From the NCBI RefSeq assembly GCF_904846415.1, contig NZ_CAJHAR010000018.1, forward strand, positions 1-64,000: 64,000 nucleotides of DNA. Direction: 5' to 3'. This DNA is from Psychrobacter piscatorii. GTDB taxonomy: Bacteria > Pseudomonadota > Gammaproteobacteria > Pseudomonadales > Moraxellaceae. This document shows, one piece after another, positions 8,595 through 18,750 of the stretch; the first letter of the stretch is position 1; the number at the start of each line of letters is the position of its first letter. The notes under the pieces were generated by a model that was given only the letters and a program-made list of their open reading frames with translations, had not been told where the DNA came from and made no database searches. The translations under genes and the position numbers were made by a program.

Positions 8595-9842
8595 TTAATG
8601 ATGCCCTTTCGGTGTCATTTTAAGTAGCCTTGTTGCGCTCAGACCATGGATGAAGATGGAGGTTAGAATCACGATCGAGCAGACAATCCACAGTTTGAGT
8701 GCATCATCCTCAGCAAAGAAATCTGTGTTGAGCGCATAAGATAGATAGTACAAAGTACCAATACCGCGAATACCTAGTGCTGAAATTGCGTATTTTTCAG
8801 CACGGGGTAAATGGAGTCCTGATAAGGCGATAAATCCGCCAATTGGGCGTATAAGTAGTAGGAAAGTAAAGCTGACGACATAGACACGCCATGTAAGCTC
8901 AACCCCAGATTGCAAACCTTGACCCAAGAACATACCAAAAATAACCAGCACTAATGACATGAGCAAGCCTTCTGATTGCTCAGCAAAATCGTGTAGTTTT
9001 TGATGATAAGTGTGCTCACACTCTGAGCGACGAAACGCAAATGCAGCCACAAATACAGCAATAAAGCCATAACTATGTACATACTCTGCAAGTCCATAGG
9101 CTAGTAGTGTCAGCGCAATAACCACATAGCCTTGTGAGATGGTAGTTTCGCGAGTGTGTCTAGAAAAAACGACTTTGGCCAATATTTTACCAACCAGCAC
9201 ACCCACCAATACCCCTGCGCCAATCTTCCATAAAACATCATGGGTGAACCATGACCACAGCATCTCACTGGTAAAAGCGTTTCCTTCACTAAAAGCTTCC
9301 GCAATTTTAATGGCTAAGTAGACAAAAGGAAAAGCCAATCCGTCGTTTAACCCTGCTTCTGAAGTCAACGTGAAGCGAGGTGTGTCTTCTCTCCCTGTAT
9401 TAGGTGGCCCCACCTGAATGCTAGAGGCCAGAACAGGGTCGGTAGGTGCCAATACCGCACCCAGCAAAATAGCAGCGCCGAGGCTCAAGCCAAAGGCATA
9501 ATAGCCTAACCCTGCCATCGCAAAAATACCGATGGGCATCGTGATGAGTAAGAGCCTGACCGTGGGTCGCCACAGCCGCCAAGAAAATTCGGTGTCAATT
9601 TTGATACCCGCACCAACCAATGAGACCAAAATGACAATTTCAGTCAGTTTTTCGATGATTATCCCATTATTGATAGGGTCCAAAAACGATAGAGACGTCC
9701 ACCAGTAACCCATCATTAGACCGAAGCTCACTTGTAGCATAGGCAATGAGATCGAGGTGCGTTTAAAGATAACAGGAAACAATGCCCCTAATAAAAAGGC
9801 GATACCGCAGATTAATAAAAATAAATTGTAGTTTTCAATCAT
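8595..9842 (-). CDS. Sodium/proton antiporter of the CPA1 (NhaP) family
   Basis: Inner-membrane cation/proton exchanger for pH and sodium homeostasis. The 415 residues are almost all hydrophobic, with about a dozen membrane helices. The CPA1 signature LAPTDPVLASSIQVG and, about 35 residues later, GLNDGLAFPF (the Asn-Asp pair of the ion site) are both present. It lacks the large cytoplasmic C-terminal domain that some NhaP proteins have. An 8-base perfect inverted repeat (8581-8588 with 8598-8605) overlaps the last codons and the stop. It is convergent with the serine hydrolase. Whether it carries Na+, K+ or both is not visible in the sequence. Confidence 0.9.
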   Translation of the reverse strand: MIENYNLFLLICGIAFLLGALFPVIFKRTSISLPMLQVSFGLMMGYWWTSLSFLDPINNGIIIEKLTEIVILVSLVGAGIKIDTEFSWRLWRPTVRLLLITMPIGIFAMAGLGYYAFGLSLGAAILLGAVLAPTDPVLASSIQVGPPNTGREDTPRFTLTSEAGLNDGLAFPFVYLAIKIAEAFSEGNAFTSEMLWSWFTHDVLWKIGAGVLVGVLVGKILAKVVFSRHTRETTISQGYVVIALTLLAYGLAEYVHSYGFIAVFVAAFAFRRSECEHTYHQKLHDFAEQSEGLLMSLVLVIFGMFLGQGLQSGVELTWRVYVVSFTFLLLIRPIGGFIALSGLHLPRAEKYAISALGIRGIGTLYYLSYALNTDFFAEDDALKLWIVCSIVILTSIFIHGLSATRLLKMTPKGHH

Positions 9843-10021
9843 AAGGTTTTCGCATGTTGTTATGTTTTAAGGGCTGGTTTTGAGAGGTTGACTTTTGATA
9901 TTGGTAATGGCTGGTATGGATGCTTAATATCTAGTCTGCAATATGACTTATCATGACGATAAAAAAGAATTATTACCGAAAAAAATAGTTATCAGAACGA
10001 CAGATGCGTTGTTTTTTGGTG

Positions 10022-10048
10022 AAAAAAAAGCCTGCATGGCGCAGGCTT
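10022..10048 (-). terminator. Terminator of ilvD
   Basis: AAGCCTGC and GCAGGCTT form an eight-base perfect stem around a five-base loop. On the minus strand it is followed by a run of eight T, right after the ilvD stop codon. Confidence 0.88.
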
Positions 10049-10098
10049 GATAGATTTTTATAAGTAAGTTATGAAAACGAAGGGTTTAGATAGAGTTC

Positions 10099-11985
10099 TT
10101 AGCGCTCTACTTGGCTTACGTCACGTACAGCACCAGTATCAGCGCTGGTAGTCATAGCTGCATAAGCACGTAATGCGGGAGAAACGTGACGATCACGGCT
10201 GACGGGTTTCCATGCATCGCGACCGCGCGCTTCCATAGCTTCTCGGCGAGCGGCTAAGTCTGCATCACTGACTTGCATGTTAATAGTGCGATTTGGGATG
10301 TCGATGTGAATGCTATCGCCTTCTTCAACCAGACCAATGGCACCGCCTTCAGCAGCTTCTGGGCTAGCATGACCGATTGATAGACCGGATGTACCACCAG
10401 AAAAACGACCATCAGTGAGTAGGGCGCATTCTTTGCCCAGTCCTTTTGACTTCAGATACGTCGTTGGGTAGAGCATCTCTTGCATACCAGGACCACCCTT
10501 AGGGCCCTCGTAGCGGATGATGACCACATCGCCTGCAACGATTTGGTCAGCCAATACCGCAGCAACTGCATCATCTTGTGATTCAAAAATACGTGCGCGA
10601 CCGGTAAAGGTTAAGATACTCTCGTCGACACCAGCGGTTTTGACCACGCAGCCACGCTCGGCAATATTGCCGTACAGTACGGCCAAGCCACCATCTGCAG
10701 AGTAGGCGTGTTCGGCACTACGGATACAACCTGACTCACGGTTGACGTCAAGGTTTGACCACTCTTTTGATTGTGAAAATGCCTCGGTGGTGCGAACGCC
10801 ACCCGGTGCGGCAAGGAAGCGCGCGCGTGCCTCATGGTTATCATGATTCATGATATCCCACTTATCAATCGCTTCTTTCATTGTCGTACTATGGATAGTC
10901 GGTACGTCAGTTTTCAACAATCCCGCACGATCAAGTTCAGCCAACAAGGCAAAGACGCCGCCCGCACGATGCACGTCTTCCATATGGAATTTTTGCGAGG
11001 CAGGGGCTACTTTTGCTAGGCAGGGCACACCGCGGCTTAGACGGTCAATATCAGCCATTTTAAAATCAATCTCAGCTTCATTGGCCGCAGCAAGTAGATG
11101 CAAGATCGTATTGGTTGAACCGCCCATGGCAATATCTAAGCTCATGGCGTTCTCAAAAGCTGCCTTTGTCGCGATAGAGCGCGGCAATACCGAATCATCA
11201 TCTTGCTCATAGCGGCGTTTCGCAAGCGAGACAATAGTGCGTCCCGCTTCTAAAAATAGCTCACGGCGTAGTGAATGAGTAGCGAGTAGCGAGCCATTAC
11301 CCGGTAGGGCCAAGCCTAACGCCTCGGTCAAGCAGTTCATAGAGTTGGCTGTGAACATCCCAGAGCATGAACCGCAAGTCGGGCAGGCTGAGGCTTCAAT
11401 AGCTGCTACGTCCTCATCACTAATGCTGTCGTCAGCGGCATCCATCATGGCATCGACAAGGTCAAGTTTACGAACGGCACTGCTATCACTACTATCGGTA
11501 TTGTGGCTCTTACCAACGGTACTGGCTAGGATTTTGCCTGCTTCCATCGGGCCACCCGAAATAAATACCACGGGTATGTTAAGACGCATTGCCGCCATTA
11601 GCATACCGGGGGTGATCTTATCGCAGTTGGAAATACACACTAGCGCATCAGCACAGTGCGCATTGACCATATACTCGACCGAGTCAGCAATCAGGTCGCG
11701 ACTTGGTAGCGAGTACAACATACCGCTATGACCCATCGCAATACCATCATCGACTGCAATAGTATTGAACTCTTTTGCAACGCCGCCAGCTTGCTCAATC
11801 TCACGTGCGACCAGTTGTCCAAGGTCTTTTAGATGCACATGGCCGGGTACGAATTGGGTAAAAGAGTTGGCAATCGCAATGATTGGCTTGCCAAAGTCGC
11901 CGTCAGTCATGCCAGTGGCACGCCATAATGCGCGCGCGCCTGCCATATTACGACCGCCGGTAGAGGTTTTTGAGCGATAATCCAT
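10099..11985 (-). CDS. ilvD: Dihydroxy-acid dehydratase
   Basis: Third enzyme of the valine/isoleucine pathway; it dehydrates 2,3-dihydroxy-3-methyl acids to the oxo acids in the cytoplasm. The protein has 628 residues, slightly above the roughly 610-616 usual for the long IlvD class. Iron-sulfur and metal motifs are in place: [12 protein letters not shown], then [19 protein letters not shown]. The C-terminal [10 protein letters not shown] block, which holds the catalytic Ser region, is also intact. The ATG is preceded by AAGGAATATCAC, a good ribosome site. It stands alone on the minus strand with its own terminator, apart from other ilv genes, so any attenuation or leucine-type control would have to lie in 11986-12176, where I see nothing specific. 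Confidence 0.98.
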   Translation of the reverse strand: MDYRSKTSTGGRNMAGARALWRATGMTDGDFGKPIIAIANSFTQFVPGHVHLKDLGQLVAREIEQAGGVAKEFNTIAVDDGIAMGHSGMLYSLPSRDLIADSVEYMVNAHCADALVCISNCDKITPGMLMAAMRLNIPVVFISGGPMEAGKILASTVGKSHNTDSSDSSAVRKLDLVDAMMDAADDSISDEDVAAIEASACPTCGSCSGMFTANSMNCLTEALGLALPGNGSLLATHSLRRELFLEAGRTIVSLAKRRYEQDDDSVLPRSIATKAAFENAMSLDIAMGGSTNTILHLLAAANEAEIDFKMADIDRLSRGVPCLAKVAPASQKFHMEDVHRAGGVFALLAELDRAGLLKTDVPTIHSTTMKEAIDKWDIMNHDNHEARARFLAAPGGVRTTEAFSQSKEWSNLDVNRESGCIRSAEHAYSADGGLAVLYGNIAERGCVVKTAGVDESILTFTGRARIFESQDDAVAAVLADQIVAGDVVIIRYEGPKGGPGMQEMLYPTTYLKSKGLGKECALLTDGRFSGGTSGLSIGHASPEAAEGGAIGLVEEGDSIHIDIPNRTINMQVSDADLAARREAMEARGRDAWKPVSRDRHVSPALRAYAAMTTSADTGAVRDVSQVER

Positions 11986-12176
11986 GTGATATTCCTTACT
12001 AATAGGCGAGATTTTTTTGAGTGTGAACTCGCAAGTGTGATGCTTATAGTTTGCTTTTTATCTGATATGAAGACTAGTGAATAATACTAAGTCTTTACCA
12101 TACCATTAGATATGAATAATTGAAAATAGCTTAGTAATGGTAATGGGTTTAATATGATAAAAGTACAATTAAGGCA

Positions 12177-12938
12177 CTATTCAATGCGAGCTAAAATCGC
12201 TTTATCAAACCAAGGTAGTTCAGCTTTATCGGCTTCTAGCTTCAAAATAGCTGCCAGCGCATGGGTGGCCAAAAGCTGTTGATAGTCGCCACTTGCGTCA
12301 ATCGTCAATAGCGATTCGGCAGGTAATGCTTGAGTATTGGCATTTTGCGCATCAATACTGATTAACGTCTGCTTATTATTTTTATAAAGAACGTCGACAC
12401 GACCAAAAAACTGCCAGTCTTCAAAAGCGGCAATCATAGCGTCGGCGGCATCCTTAGTATAGATTTGCTGCGTCTCTTTGCCCGTATTGGTCCAATGCAA
12501 CCGAACGGCTAACTGCAATGCCTCACTGAACACCACCAATGAACCAATGACTTTCACATGCCAAGGACTGGTCAACAGTTCCTCATCAATGCCAATCAAT
12601 TTAGCCGCTTCGTGAGCTGACATAGGCGTATTGAATTGAAGCAGTAATTCAGGGGTGAGTGGATGCGACTGCTTGACGGCATCGTCTAAGCTATCGTAAT
12701 GATAAAGAAAAGGCAGTGGCAAATCTTGCGTGACGGTCTTTTTGACAATTTTGCAGTTGTGTATCTGCCAGCTAATAGCTTTGTCAGTCAAGGCTTCTGC
12801 TAAGATAATAGCATTTGGGTCAATGGTTTGAGTACCGCTTTCACTCTCAATATCAGAGTGTTCTTCCTTATTATCAAGGGTTATAGCAGTATTATCCATA
12901 TCTGGTTGAGTTGACAAAGTAGACGAATCCATAAACAT
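12177..12938 (-). CDS. Hypothetical protein, no recognised domain
   Basis: I do not recognise this 253-residue protein. The first 45 residues are acidic and Ser/Thr/Asn-rich. The rest is a compact soluble domain with a mixed pattern of helices and strands. There is no signal peptide, no membrane segment and no run of Cys or His that would suggest a metal site. A stretch near residue 110 (AHEAAKLIGIDEELL) looks like a helix-rich element. The start is uncertain: two Met codons lie at residues 1 and 3, and there is no clear ribosome site. Its length, normal codon use and conserved-looking core argue for a real gene. It lies between ilvD and a HIT-family gene on the opposite strand. Confidence 0.72.
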   Translation of the reverse strand: MFMDSSTLSTQPDMDNTAITLDNKEEHSDIESESGTQTIDPNAIILAEALTDKAISWQIHNCKIVKKTVTQDLPLPFLYHYDSLDDAVKQSHPLTPELLLQFNTPMSAHEAAKLIGIDEELLTSPWHVKVIGSLVVFSEALQLAVRLHWTNTGKETQQIYTKDAADAMIAAFEDWQFFGRVDVLYKNNKQTLISIDAQNANTQALPAESLLTIDASGDYQQLLATHALAAILKLEADKAELPWFDKAILARIE

Positions 12939-13155
12939 AGCGTTGTTAAAATAGAGGGTTAATATAACATTTAAAAGGCATGACTCGCCAATAAATTAGT
13001 GGGATAAGCTAGGGAGTATACAGCTTGATTTTATCAACGACGGAAATGATAGCAACTTGTACTAAACTTATATTTCGTCCACTATATGACAAGCGCTCTA
13101 AACCATTTTAAAAGCTGTTAAGCATCCAACAATCAAATAATCAAAGGAAAAAATA

Positions 13156-13599
13156 ATGACTGAAGTAAATCAAAAGACTGCTTATGACGACAATAATATT
13201 TTTGCCAAAATGCTGGACGGTGATATTCCTTGTCACAAAGTCTATGAAGACGATAAGACGCTTGCCTTTATGGATATCATGCCGCAAGCCGAAGGTCATG
13301 TATTGGTGATACCGAAGCAGAAAGCGGTAGATTTGGCAGATCTTGAGCCAGAGTATGCCGCTGCGGTATTAATGACGTCTAAAAAGGTCATGCAGGCCCA
13401 GCGTCAAGTGTTTGAACGTGAAGGCATTATCCAAATGCAGTTGAATGGTGCGGAAGCTGGTCAAACCGTATTTCATTATCATGTGCATCTGATTCCATCG
13501 AGCATTCATGAGTTAGGACGTCATGCAGTAACGCAGGCTAATCAAGGTGAGCTTGCAGACATTGCTCAGCGACTTGCTATGGTTATTAGTGCCGTCTGA
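13156..13599 (+). CDS. HIT-family (HINT-type) nucleotide hydrolase
   Basis: Small histidine-triad protein that hydrolyses nucleotide phosphoramidates or related mononucleotide conjugates. It has 147 residues. The N-terminal block FAKMLDGDIPCHKVYEDD and the triad HYHVHLIP (His-x-His-x-His) near residues 111-118 are both typical. The length suits HINT rather than Fhit or GalT. An AAAGGA ribosome site precedes the ATG. Single gene with its own terminator. The cellular substrate is not known from sequence. Confidence 0.93.
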   Translation: MTEVNQKTAYDDNNIFAKMLDGDIPCHKVYEDDKTLAFMDIMPQAEGHVLVIPKQKAVDLADLEPEYAAAVLMTSKKVMQAQRQVFEREGIIQMQLNGAEAGQTVFHYHVHLIPSSIHELGRHAVTQANQGELADIAQRLAMVISAV

Positions 13600-13642
13600 T
13601 ATCGAGGCATAAATTGCTAGGATGATAGGTATATAAGATTGA

Positions 13643-13668
13643 AGGGCAACTAACAAGTTGCCTTTTTT
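13643..13668 (+). terminator. Terminator of the HIT-family gene
   Basis: GGCAACT and AGTTGCC pair around the loop AACA and lead into six T. The remaining bases to 13921 are the upstream region of the BCCT transporter gene, with no further gene seen. Confidence 0.82.
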
Positions 13669-13921
13669 ATTGCCCAGTAATAATTGTGTAAGAATCGTTA
13701 AGTTATTGTTATAAATACGCGCCCGTTCTAGGGTTTAGGCAAAGATTATGTTACACAGTATCCTTGTTTAACACTACCAACATATTACTTGGCTATTATC
13801 AATCGGTATTACCACCGCCATGATGATTTAGCAGTCTCTATATTGATAGTTTTTATGTTGATTATGTTTAGGGATATCGTTTTTATCTCCTATTTTCTTG
13901 GCTTTGAGGATACCACTGCTT

Positions 13922-15967
13922 ATGAGTAACGGTTCACGCTCTACCATTTTATTGCCCGTTTTTATACCTGCAGCGGTCATTATGCTGCTGCTAGTCATCG
14001 GTACCGCGATTGATCCTGAGGCAGCGGGTGCTCTGTTCAGTGATGTGCTTAGTTTTACGACTGAGACATTCGGCTGGTTTTATATGCTGGCAGTGGCCCT
14101 GTTTTTGATGTTTATTATTGTACTGGCGTTTTCGTCTTATGGCAGTATCAAGCTGGGCCCTGATCATGCTGAGGCGGAGTACGGATTCCTTGAATGGTTT
14201 GCCATGCTATTTTCGGCAGGCTACGGGATTGCGCTACTGTTTTATGGGGTAGCGGAACCAGTGATGCATTTTTCCAGTCCGCCAATGTCGGACCCGCAGA
14301 CTATTGCCGCGGCAAAAGAGGCGATGCAAATTGCGTATTTCCACTGGGGTTTTCATATTTGGGCGATTTATGGTGTCGTTGGTTTATCCTTAGCGTATTT
14401 TGCGTTTCGTCATGGTCTACCATTATCAATACGCTCGACACTGTATCCGATTATTGGTGACAGGATTCATGGCCCTATCGGTCATACGGTCGATGTGTTT
14501 GCGATATTGGGTACGATGTTCGGTATTGCTACCAGTTTGGGCTTGTCAGTATCGCAAATTAATGCGGGACTCAATTATCTGTTGCCAGATATCATTCCAG
14601 TGAATACGACCGTACAGGTGATTGCCATTGCCTTGGTGACAGCCGCGGCATTGGTATCGGTATTGGCAGGGATGGATAAGGGCGTAAAACGCTTATCTAT
14701 TTTAAATATGCTATTGGCAACTGCGCTGATGCTATTTGTATTTGTTGTCGGTCCGACGATTTTTATCTTGAACGCCTTTATGGAAAATACGGGTAGCTAT
14801 TTGGGTAATATCGTCGAGCGTACCTTTAGCTTACAGGCGTACGAAAATAGCGATTGGATCGGCAGCTGGACCTTGTTTATTTTTGCATGGACGATTGCAT
14901 GGGCGCCTTTTGTGGGTCTGTTTATCGCCAAGATTAGCCGTGGTCGTACCATCCGTGAGTTCGTATTGGGTGTGATGCTCGTACCGACTTTCTTTACGTT
15001 CTTTTGGTTCTCGGTGTTTGGTGATACCGCGCTACACATGATTATGGTCGATGGTTATACCTCATTGATCAGTGAAGTACAAAACAACCAAGCGATTGCT
15101 CTGTTTAAGCTACTAGAGAACTTGCCATTTACTGAATTTGTGTCGTCATTGACCATTTTATTGATTATTACCTTTTTTGTGACGTCATCGGATTCTGGCT
15201 CGTTGGTGATCGATTCGCTAGCAGCTGGTGGTCGCAGTGATACGCCGTGGTGGCAGCGTAGCTTTTGGGTAGTGACCGAAGGCGCTGTGGCAGCCGTCCT
15301 ACTGATTGCAGGTGGCCTAACGGCGCTACAAACGGCAGCTATCGTCAGTGCGTTACCGTTTGCGATTATCATTCTGATCTCAATGTTTGGCATGTGGCGT
15401 GCGCTGCGTATCGAAGGACATCGTAATCAGAGCCTTGGTAATGACAACAGACTGCCACCGCATCTACTTAAACCGTCTGCATGGCGCGAGCGTATCGACT
15501 ATATGACCGACAAGCCAACGCGTGAAAAGGTCTTGAATTACATCAAAGAAGTGGTGATGCCTTCGATGATGGAAGTGTCGTCTAAATTTGCAGAAACTGG
15601 TTGGACGACTGAGGTCAACTATGACGCAGTCAATAACCGTGCGGTGCTTGAGTTACAACGTGGTGACGATGTCGAGTTTTGGTATGAAGTGCGCCTATCT
15701 GAGCATGATGCGCCCGATTATTATACTGAAGACAGTGCAGATACATTGCCACAAGAGCACCATCATCGTGCTGAGGTGTATCTACGCCGTGGTGGTCAGA
15801 CGTATGATTTATACGGCTACAAATCTGAATCAGTGATTAATGACATCATCGATCAGTTCGAGAAGTATTTACATTTCCTCAATGTATCGCCTGATAGTCT
15901 ACCGTGGCGCATGCAAGAGCATGATGATGACATCACGCTAGAGCAGGGCAGTGTGCTTGATAAATAA
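13922..15967 (+). CDS. BCCT-family choline/betaine transporter (BetT-like)
   Basis: Secondary carrier for choline, glycine betaine or similar quaternary amines in the inner membrane, used in osmotic stress or to feed betaine synthesis. From this start it has 681 residues. About twelve membrane helices fill residues 10-510, and the family signature (AWTIAWAPFVGLF, then AKISRGRTIREF) is near the middle. A long hydrophilic C-terminal domain of about 160 residues follows, as in the BetT class where it senses osmolality. I chose the ATG at 13922, which has GAGGA twelve bases upstream; the same frame also opens at a TTG at 13898 with no ribosome site. Another quaternary-amine importer, an ABC type, lies about 10 kb downstream. 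Exact substrate is inferred. Confidence 0.92.
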   Translation: MSNGSRSTILLPVFIPAAVIMLLLVIGTAIDPEAAGALFSDVLSFTTETFGWFYMLAVALFLMFIIVLAFSSYGSIKLGPDHAEAEYGFLEWFAMLFSAGYGIALLFYGVAEPVMHFSSPPMSDPQTIAAAKEAMQIAYFHWGFHIWAIYGVVGLSLAYFAFRHGLPLSIRSTLYPIIGDRIHGPIGHTVDVFAILGTMFGIATSLGLSVSQINAGLNYLLPDIIPVNTTVQVIAIALVTAAALVSVLAGMDKGVKRLSILNMLLATALMLFVFVVGPTIFILNAFMENTGSYLGNIVERTFSLQAYENSDWIGSWTLFIFAWTIAWAPFVGLFIAKISRGRTIREFVLGVMLVPTFFTFFWFSVFGDTALHMIMVDGYTSLISEVQNNQAIALFKLLENLPFTEFVSSLTILLIITFFVTSSDSGSLVIDSLAAGGRSDTPWWQRSFWVVTEGAVAAVLLIAGGLTALQTAAIVSALPFAIIILISMFGMWRALRIEGHRNQSLGNDNRLPPHLLKPSAWRERIDYMTDKPTREKVLNYIKEVVMPSMMEVSSKFAETGWTTEVNYDAVNNRAVLELQRGDDVEFWYEVRLSEHDAPDYYTEDSADTLPQEHHHRAEVYLRRGGQTYDLYGYKSESVINDIIDQFEKYLHFLNVSPDSLPWRMQEHDDDITLEQGSVLDK

Positions 15968-16051
15968 TGCACGGCATGTATCAAAAATGACTAATGCTTA
16001 TGCAAGCTATTCACGTTAATCGCTTGCAATAAGTGCAAGAATCCTTAGAAT

Positions 16052-16088
16052 AACGGCTTGTTTTCCTTACAAATCAAGCCGTTTTTTT
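16052..16088 (+). terminator. Terminator of the BCCT gene, abutting the dusB start codon
   Basis: AACGGCTTG at 16052-16060 and CAAGCCGTT at 16075-16083 make a perfect nine-base stem with a 14-base loop, followed by a T-run that ends at 16088. The next base is the A of the first in-frame ATG of dusB. Confidence 0.85.
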
Positions 16089-17120
16089 ATGTCTATTGAT
16101 TCTCCTGTTTTACCCTCGTCCTCGACTTTTTCTGACCATCCATTGTTGCAGCCATTGAATATAGGTGGTCTGACGATTGAAAACCGTTTGATGGTCGCAC
16201 CGATGGCAGGTGTGACGGATAACCCTTTTCGCCGATTGTGCAAATCATTTGGCGCAGGTCATGCAGTTAGTGAGATGATCATCGCTGATACGGCACTTTA
16301 TGCGCGCAAAAAATCCCTATATCGTGCCAACTTTGATAACGAGATTGCGCCTATTTCTGCACAGATAGCAGGCGCAGAACCAGAAAAATTGGCTGAAGCG
16401 GCTCGTTATCAAATCGATAATGGCGCGCAGATTATCGATATCAATATGGGCTGTCCTGCCAAAAAGGTTTGTCGTAAGCTGGCAGGCTCAGCGCTGCTAC
16501 AAGATGAGGATTTAGTAGCAAGACTGCTTGATGCCGCTGTAAATGCTGTTGATGCGCCTGTGACATTAAAAACACGATTGGGGTTTGAAAATGGTCGTGA
16601 AAACATCCTACGAGTCGCCAAGCGGGCAGAGCAAGCAGGTATTGCCGCGATTGCCATCCATGGGCGTACGCGCGAAGATATGTATACGGGCGAGGCGCGT
16701 TACGAGTTAATACGCGAAGTCAAAGACAGCATTAGCATTCCTGTCATTGCCAATGGTGATATCGACAGCGCGCAAAAAGCGCAGCATGTTTATGAGATGA
16801 CAGGCTGTGATGCAGTGATGATTGGGCGAGCCGCGCAAGGGCAGCCGTGGATATTTCGCGATATCGAGCATTTTTTGCGTACTGGCGAGCGTCTAGATGC
16901 CCCTAGTGTCAGTGAGATAAAGGAAATCGTACTGGCACATTTGCAAGAGCTGTATGACTTTTATGGCGAGTACTCTGGCTGCCGTATCGCCCGCAAGCAT
17001 ATTGCGTGGTATACGACAGGCATCCCCAACTCCAACGCCTTCCGTCAAGCGATGTATGGCGAGGAGAGTACCGCCGGACAGTTCCGCGTGGTTGAGAGTT
17101 TTTTGCAGACGTATGAGTAG
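16089..17120 (+). CDS. dusB: tRNA-dihydrouridine synthase B
   Basis: Flavoenzyme that reduces a uridine in the D-loop of tRNA. It has 343 residues from the first ATG. FMN-barrel start VAPMAGVTDNPFRRLC, catalytic Cys in NMGCPAKKVCRKLAGSALL, and AIAIHGRTREDMYTG are all present. As I recall the orthologues, they begin where this protein reads LNIGGLTIENRL, so about 22 residues may be extra, and a TTG at 16155 would correspond to their start. The ATG at 16089 directly follows the T-run of the upstream terminator and has no ribosome site, so the start is doubtful. The usual gammaproteobacterial partner fis is not downstream; a minus-strand DUF1622 gene is. Confidence 0.93.
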   Translation: MSIDSPVLPSSSTFSDHPLLQPLNIGGLTIENRLMVAPMAGVTDNPFRRLCKSFGAGHAVSEMIIADTALYARKKSLYRANFDNEIAPISAQIAGAEPEKLAEAARYQIDNGAQIIDINMGCPAKKVCRKLAGSALLQDEDLVARLLDAAVNAVDAPVTLKTRLGFENGRENILRVAKRAEQAGIAAIAIHGRTREDMYTGEARYELIREVKDSISIPVIANGDIDSAQKAQHVYEMTGCDAVMIGRAAQGQPWIFRDIEHFLRTGERLDAPSVSEIKEIVLAHLQELYDFYGEYSGCRIARKHIAWYTTGIPNSNAFRQAMYGEESTAGQFRVVESFLQTYE

Positions 17121-17196
17121 TAATGGCCTGCACAGTTTCATCACGCTTATTATGAGCATAAATCACTGATACCTCTTTCAACTCTATTGATTCAAT

Positions 17197-17604
17197 CTAT
17201 GTTTTATCAATAGGGGCGGCTTCATTGAAAGGCATAGCATCAGGATTTTTCTCAGGTGTGGGCTTTTCTTTTTGCCAAGGGAATCGGCCTTCTAGCTCAA
17301 CTTGTAGCGATAAGCTCAAAAACGTACGAATAAGCACGATAATACCCAACACCAAGACGCTGCGTAATGTCGGCTCTGTCACCACTGTTGCCATAATATC
17401 TGCAGCAATCAATACCTCAAGTCCCAAAAGAATGGATTTGCCAACGGTCTGCCTGATCTCTACGTAGGTATTGTGGTTCAGGCCGCCCGATATCCGAAAT
17501 GCTTTGTAAAAAGCAAAGAGGAGTCCAAAAAACATAATCAAGACACCTATGACTTCGACTATCTTGGCAATCAAGTCAATATAGTGGGTTAAGTTTCCGA
17601 TCAA
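17197..17604 (-). CDS. DUF1622 family membrane protein
   Basis: Integral inner-membrane protein of unknown function, 135 residues. Three hydrophobic segments lie near residues 12-35, 55-75 and 80-100. The family-like motif LEVLIAADIMATVV is followed by LVLGIIVLIRTFLSLSLQVELEG, and the C-terminal tail is Pro/Glu/Lys-rich. The start is a TTG: a strong GAGGAG ribosome site lies eight bases upstream of it, and no better ATG exists. It is convergent with dusB and divergent from the following short-chain dehydrogenase. Family assignment is from the motif; no role can be given. Confidence 0.82.
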   Translation of the reverse strand: MIGNLTHYIDLIAKIVEVIGVLIMFFGLLFAFYKAFRISGGLNHNTYVEIRQTVGKSILLGLEVLIAADIMATVVTEPTLRSVLVLGIIVLIRTFLSLSLQVELEGRFPWQKEKPTPEKNPDAMPFNEAAPIDKT

Positions 17605-17803
17605 AATAACGTCTCCTCTGTATCAGTCAGCAAAAAGTATGGCGCTAAACATCGTCACTATTATATGATGATATATCACTATAAACCCCTAAAATCGTCA
17701 AATTAACTATCAGCTACTGGTGTTTTGTTCACTGTATGCGATATTTTTTTGCTATGCTGTAAACGAATATTCATTGGTATAGGACAGACAAAAAGGACTT
17801 TTT

Positions 17804-18691
17804 ATGGCTAATCCCTCGAAAAAAGCAATAACCAAAGCAGTAAAAGGTAAAAATATTATCATTACAGGCGCGTCAAGTGGTATTGGCGAGCGTACGGCTT
17901 TTTTATTAAGTGAGTGCGGGGCGCATGTTATTTTGTTGGCGCGTACTGAAGACAAACTAAAAACCGTCAAAGAAAATATTGAAATATTGGGTGGCAGGGC
18001 CAGTTATTATCCATGTGACCTTACCAATATGGATGAGATTGAAAAAACTAGCGAACAAATCCTTGCTGATTTTAAACATGTGGATGTATTGGTCAATAAT
18101 GCTGGTCGTTCGATTCGCCGTTCAGTCCATGAGTCGGTCAACCGTTTTCATGACTTTGAGCGCACTATGGAGATCAATTATTTTGGCGCGGTCAAAATTA
18201 TTCTTGGTTTCTTGCCGACGATGATTAGCCGCCAAACGGGTCAAGTTGTCAATATCTCGTCGATTGGTGTATTAGCCAACAGCCCTCGTTTTGCTGCGTA
18301 TGTGGCGTCAAAATCTGCGCTAGATGCGTTTAGTCGTTGCTTAGCCGCGGAAGTCAAAGGCGATAATATCAAGGTCACCAATATCTTTATGCCCTTGGTA
18401 CGTACCCCTATGATCGCCCCAACCAAGCTATACCGTTATATGCCAGCTTTGATGCCTGATGAAGCCGCATTAATGGTCGCAAAAGCGATTGTCCATAAGC
18501 CAAATAGTATCGCCAGTAATATGGGCAAATTTGCCTCAGCGACGTACTCGTTGGTGCCAGCATTTAACGTCGGTATTCAATCAATTGGTTATCGTATCTT
18601 TCCAAGTTCGACGGCGGCGCAAACGACGGATAGCAAGCCTAACTTTGCTCAGCGTGCCTTTGCCAGAATTCTCCCTGGTGAGCATCACTAA
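17804..18691 (+). CDS. Short-chain dehydrogenase/reductase
   Basis: NAD(P)-dependent oxidoreductase of the classical SDR group, 295 residues. Cofactor motif TGASSGIG is at residues 21-28, NNAGRS near 103, a Ser in VVNISSIG, and YVASK with catalytic Tyr near 166 and Lys near 170. The C-terminal extension of about 40 residues is longer than in a minimal SDR and is of the type seen in acyl-CoA or fatty-acyl reductase-like members. A single-copy gene with AAGGA six bases before the ATG and a strong terminator after it. Substrate unknown; a lipid or long-chain ketone is plausible but not shown. Confidence 0.88.
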   Translation: MANPSKKAITKAVKGKNIIITGASSGIGERTAFLLSECGAHVILLARTEDKLKTVKENIEILGGRASYYPCDLTNMDEIEKTSEQILADFKHVDVLVNNAGRSIRRSVHESVNRFHDFERTMEINYFGAVKIILGFLPTMISRQTGQVVNISSIGVLANSPRFAAYVASKSALDAFSRCLAAEVKGDNIKVTNIFMPLVRTPMIAPTKLYRYMPALMPDEAALMVAKAIVHKPNSIASNMGKFASATYSLVPAFNVGIQSIGYRIFPSSTAAQTTDSKPNFAQRAFARILPGEHH

Positions 18692-18721
18692 AATTGGCTT
18701 ACTCTCAATTATTATGAAAAC

Positions 18722-18750
18722 AAAAAAAGGATACGATGGTATCCTTTTTT
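18722..18750 (+). terminator. Terminator of the SDR gene
   Basis: AAAAGGATAC and GTATCCTTTT pair around GATG and continue into a T-run. It could also act on the minus strand and so separates the SDR gene from the AT-rich patch to the right. Confidence 0.85.

Noticed and set aside
8581..8605. Eight-base inverted repeat overlapping the antiporter stop as a terminator
   Set aside because: The stem is perfect but no T-run follows on either strand, so I do not call it a terminator.
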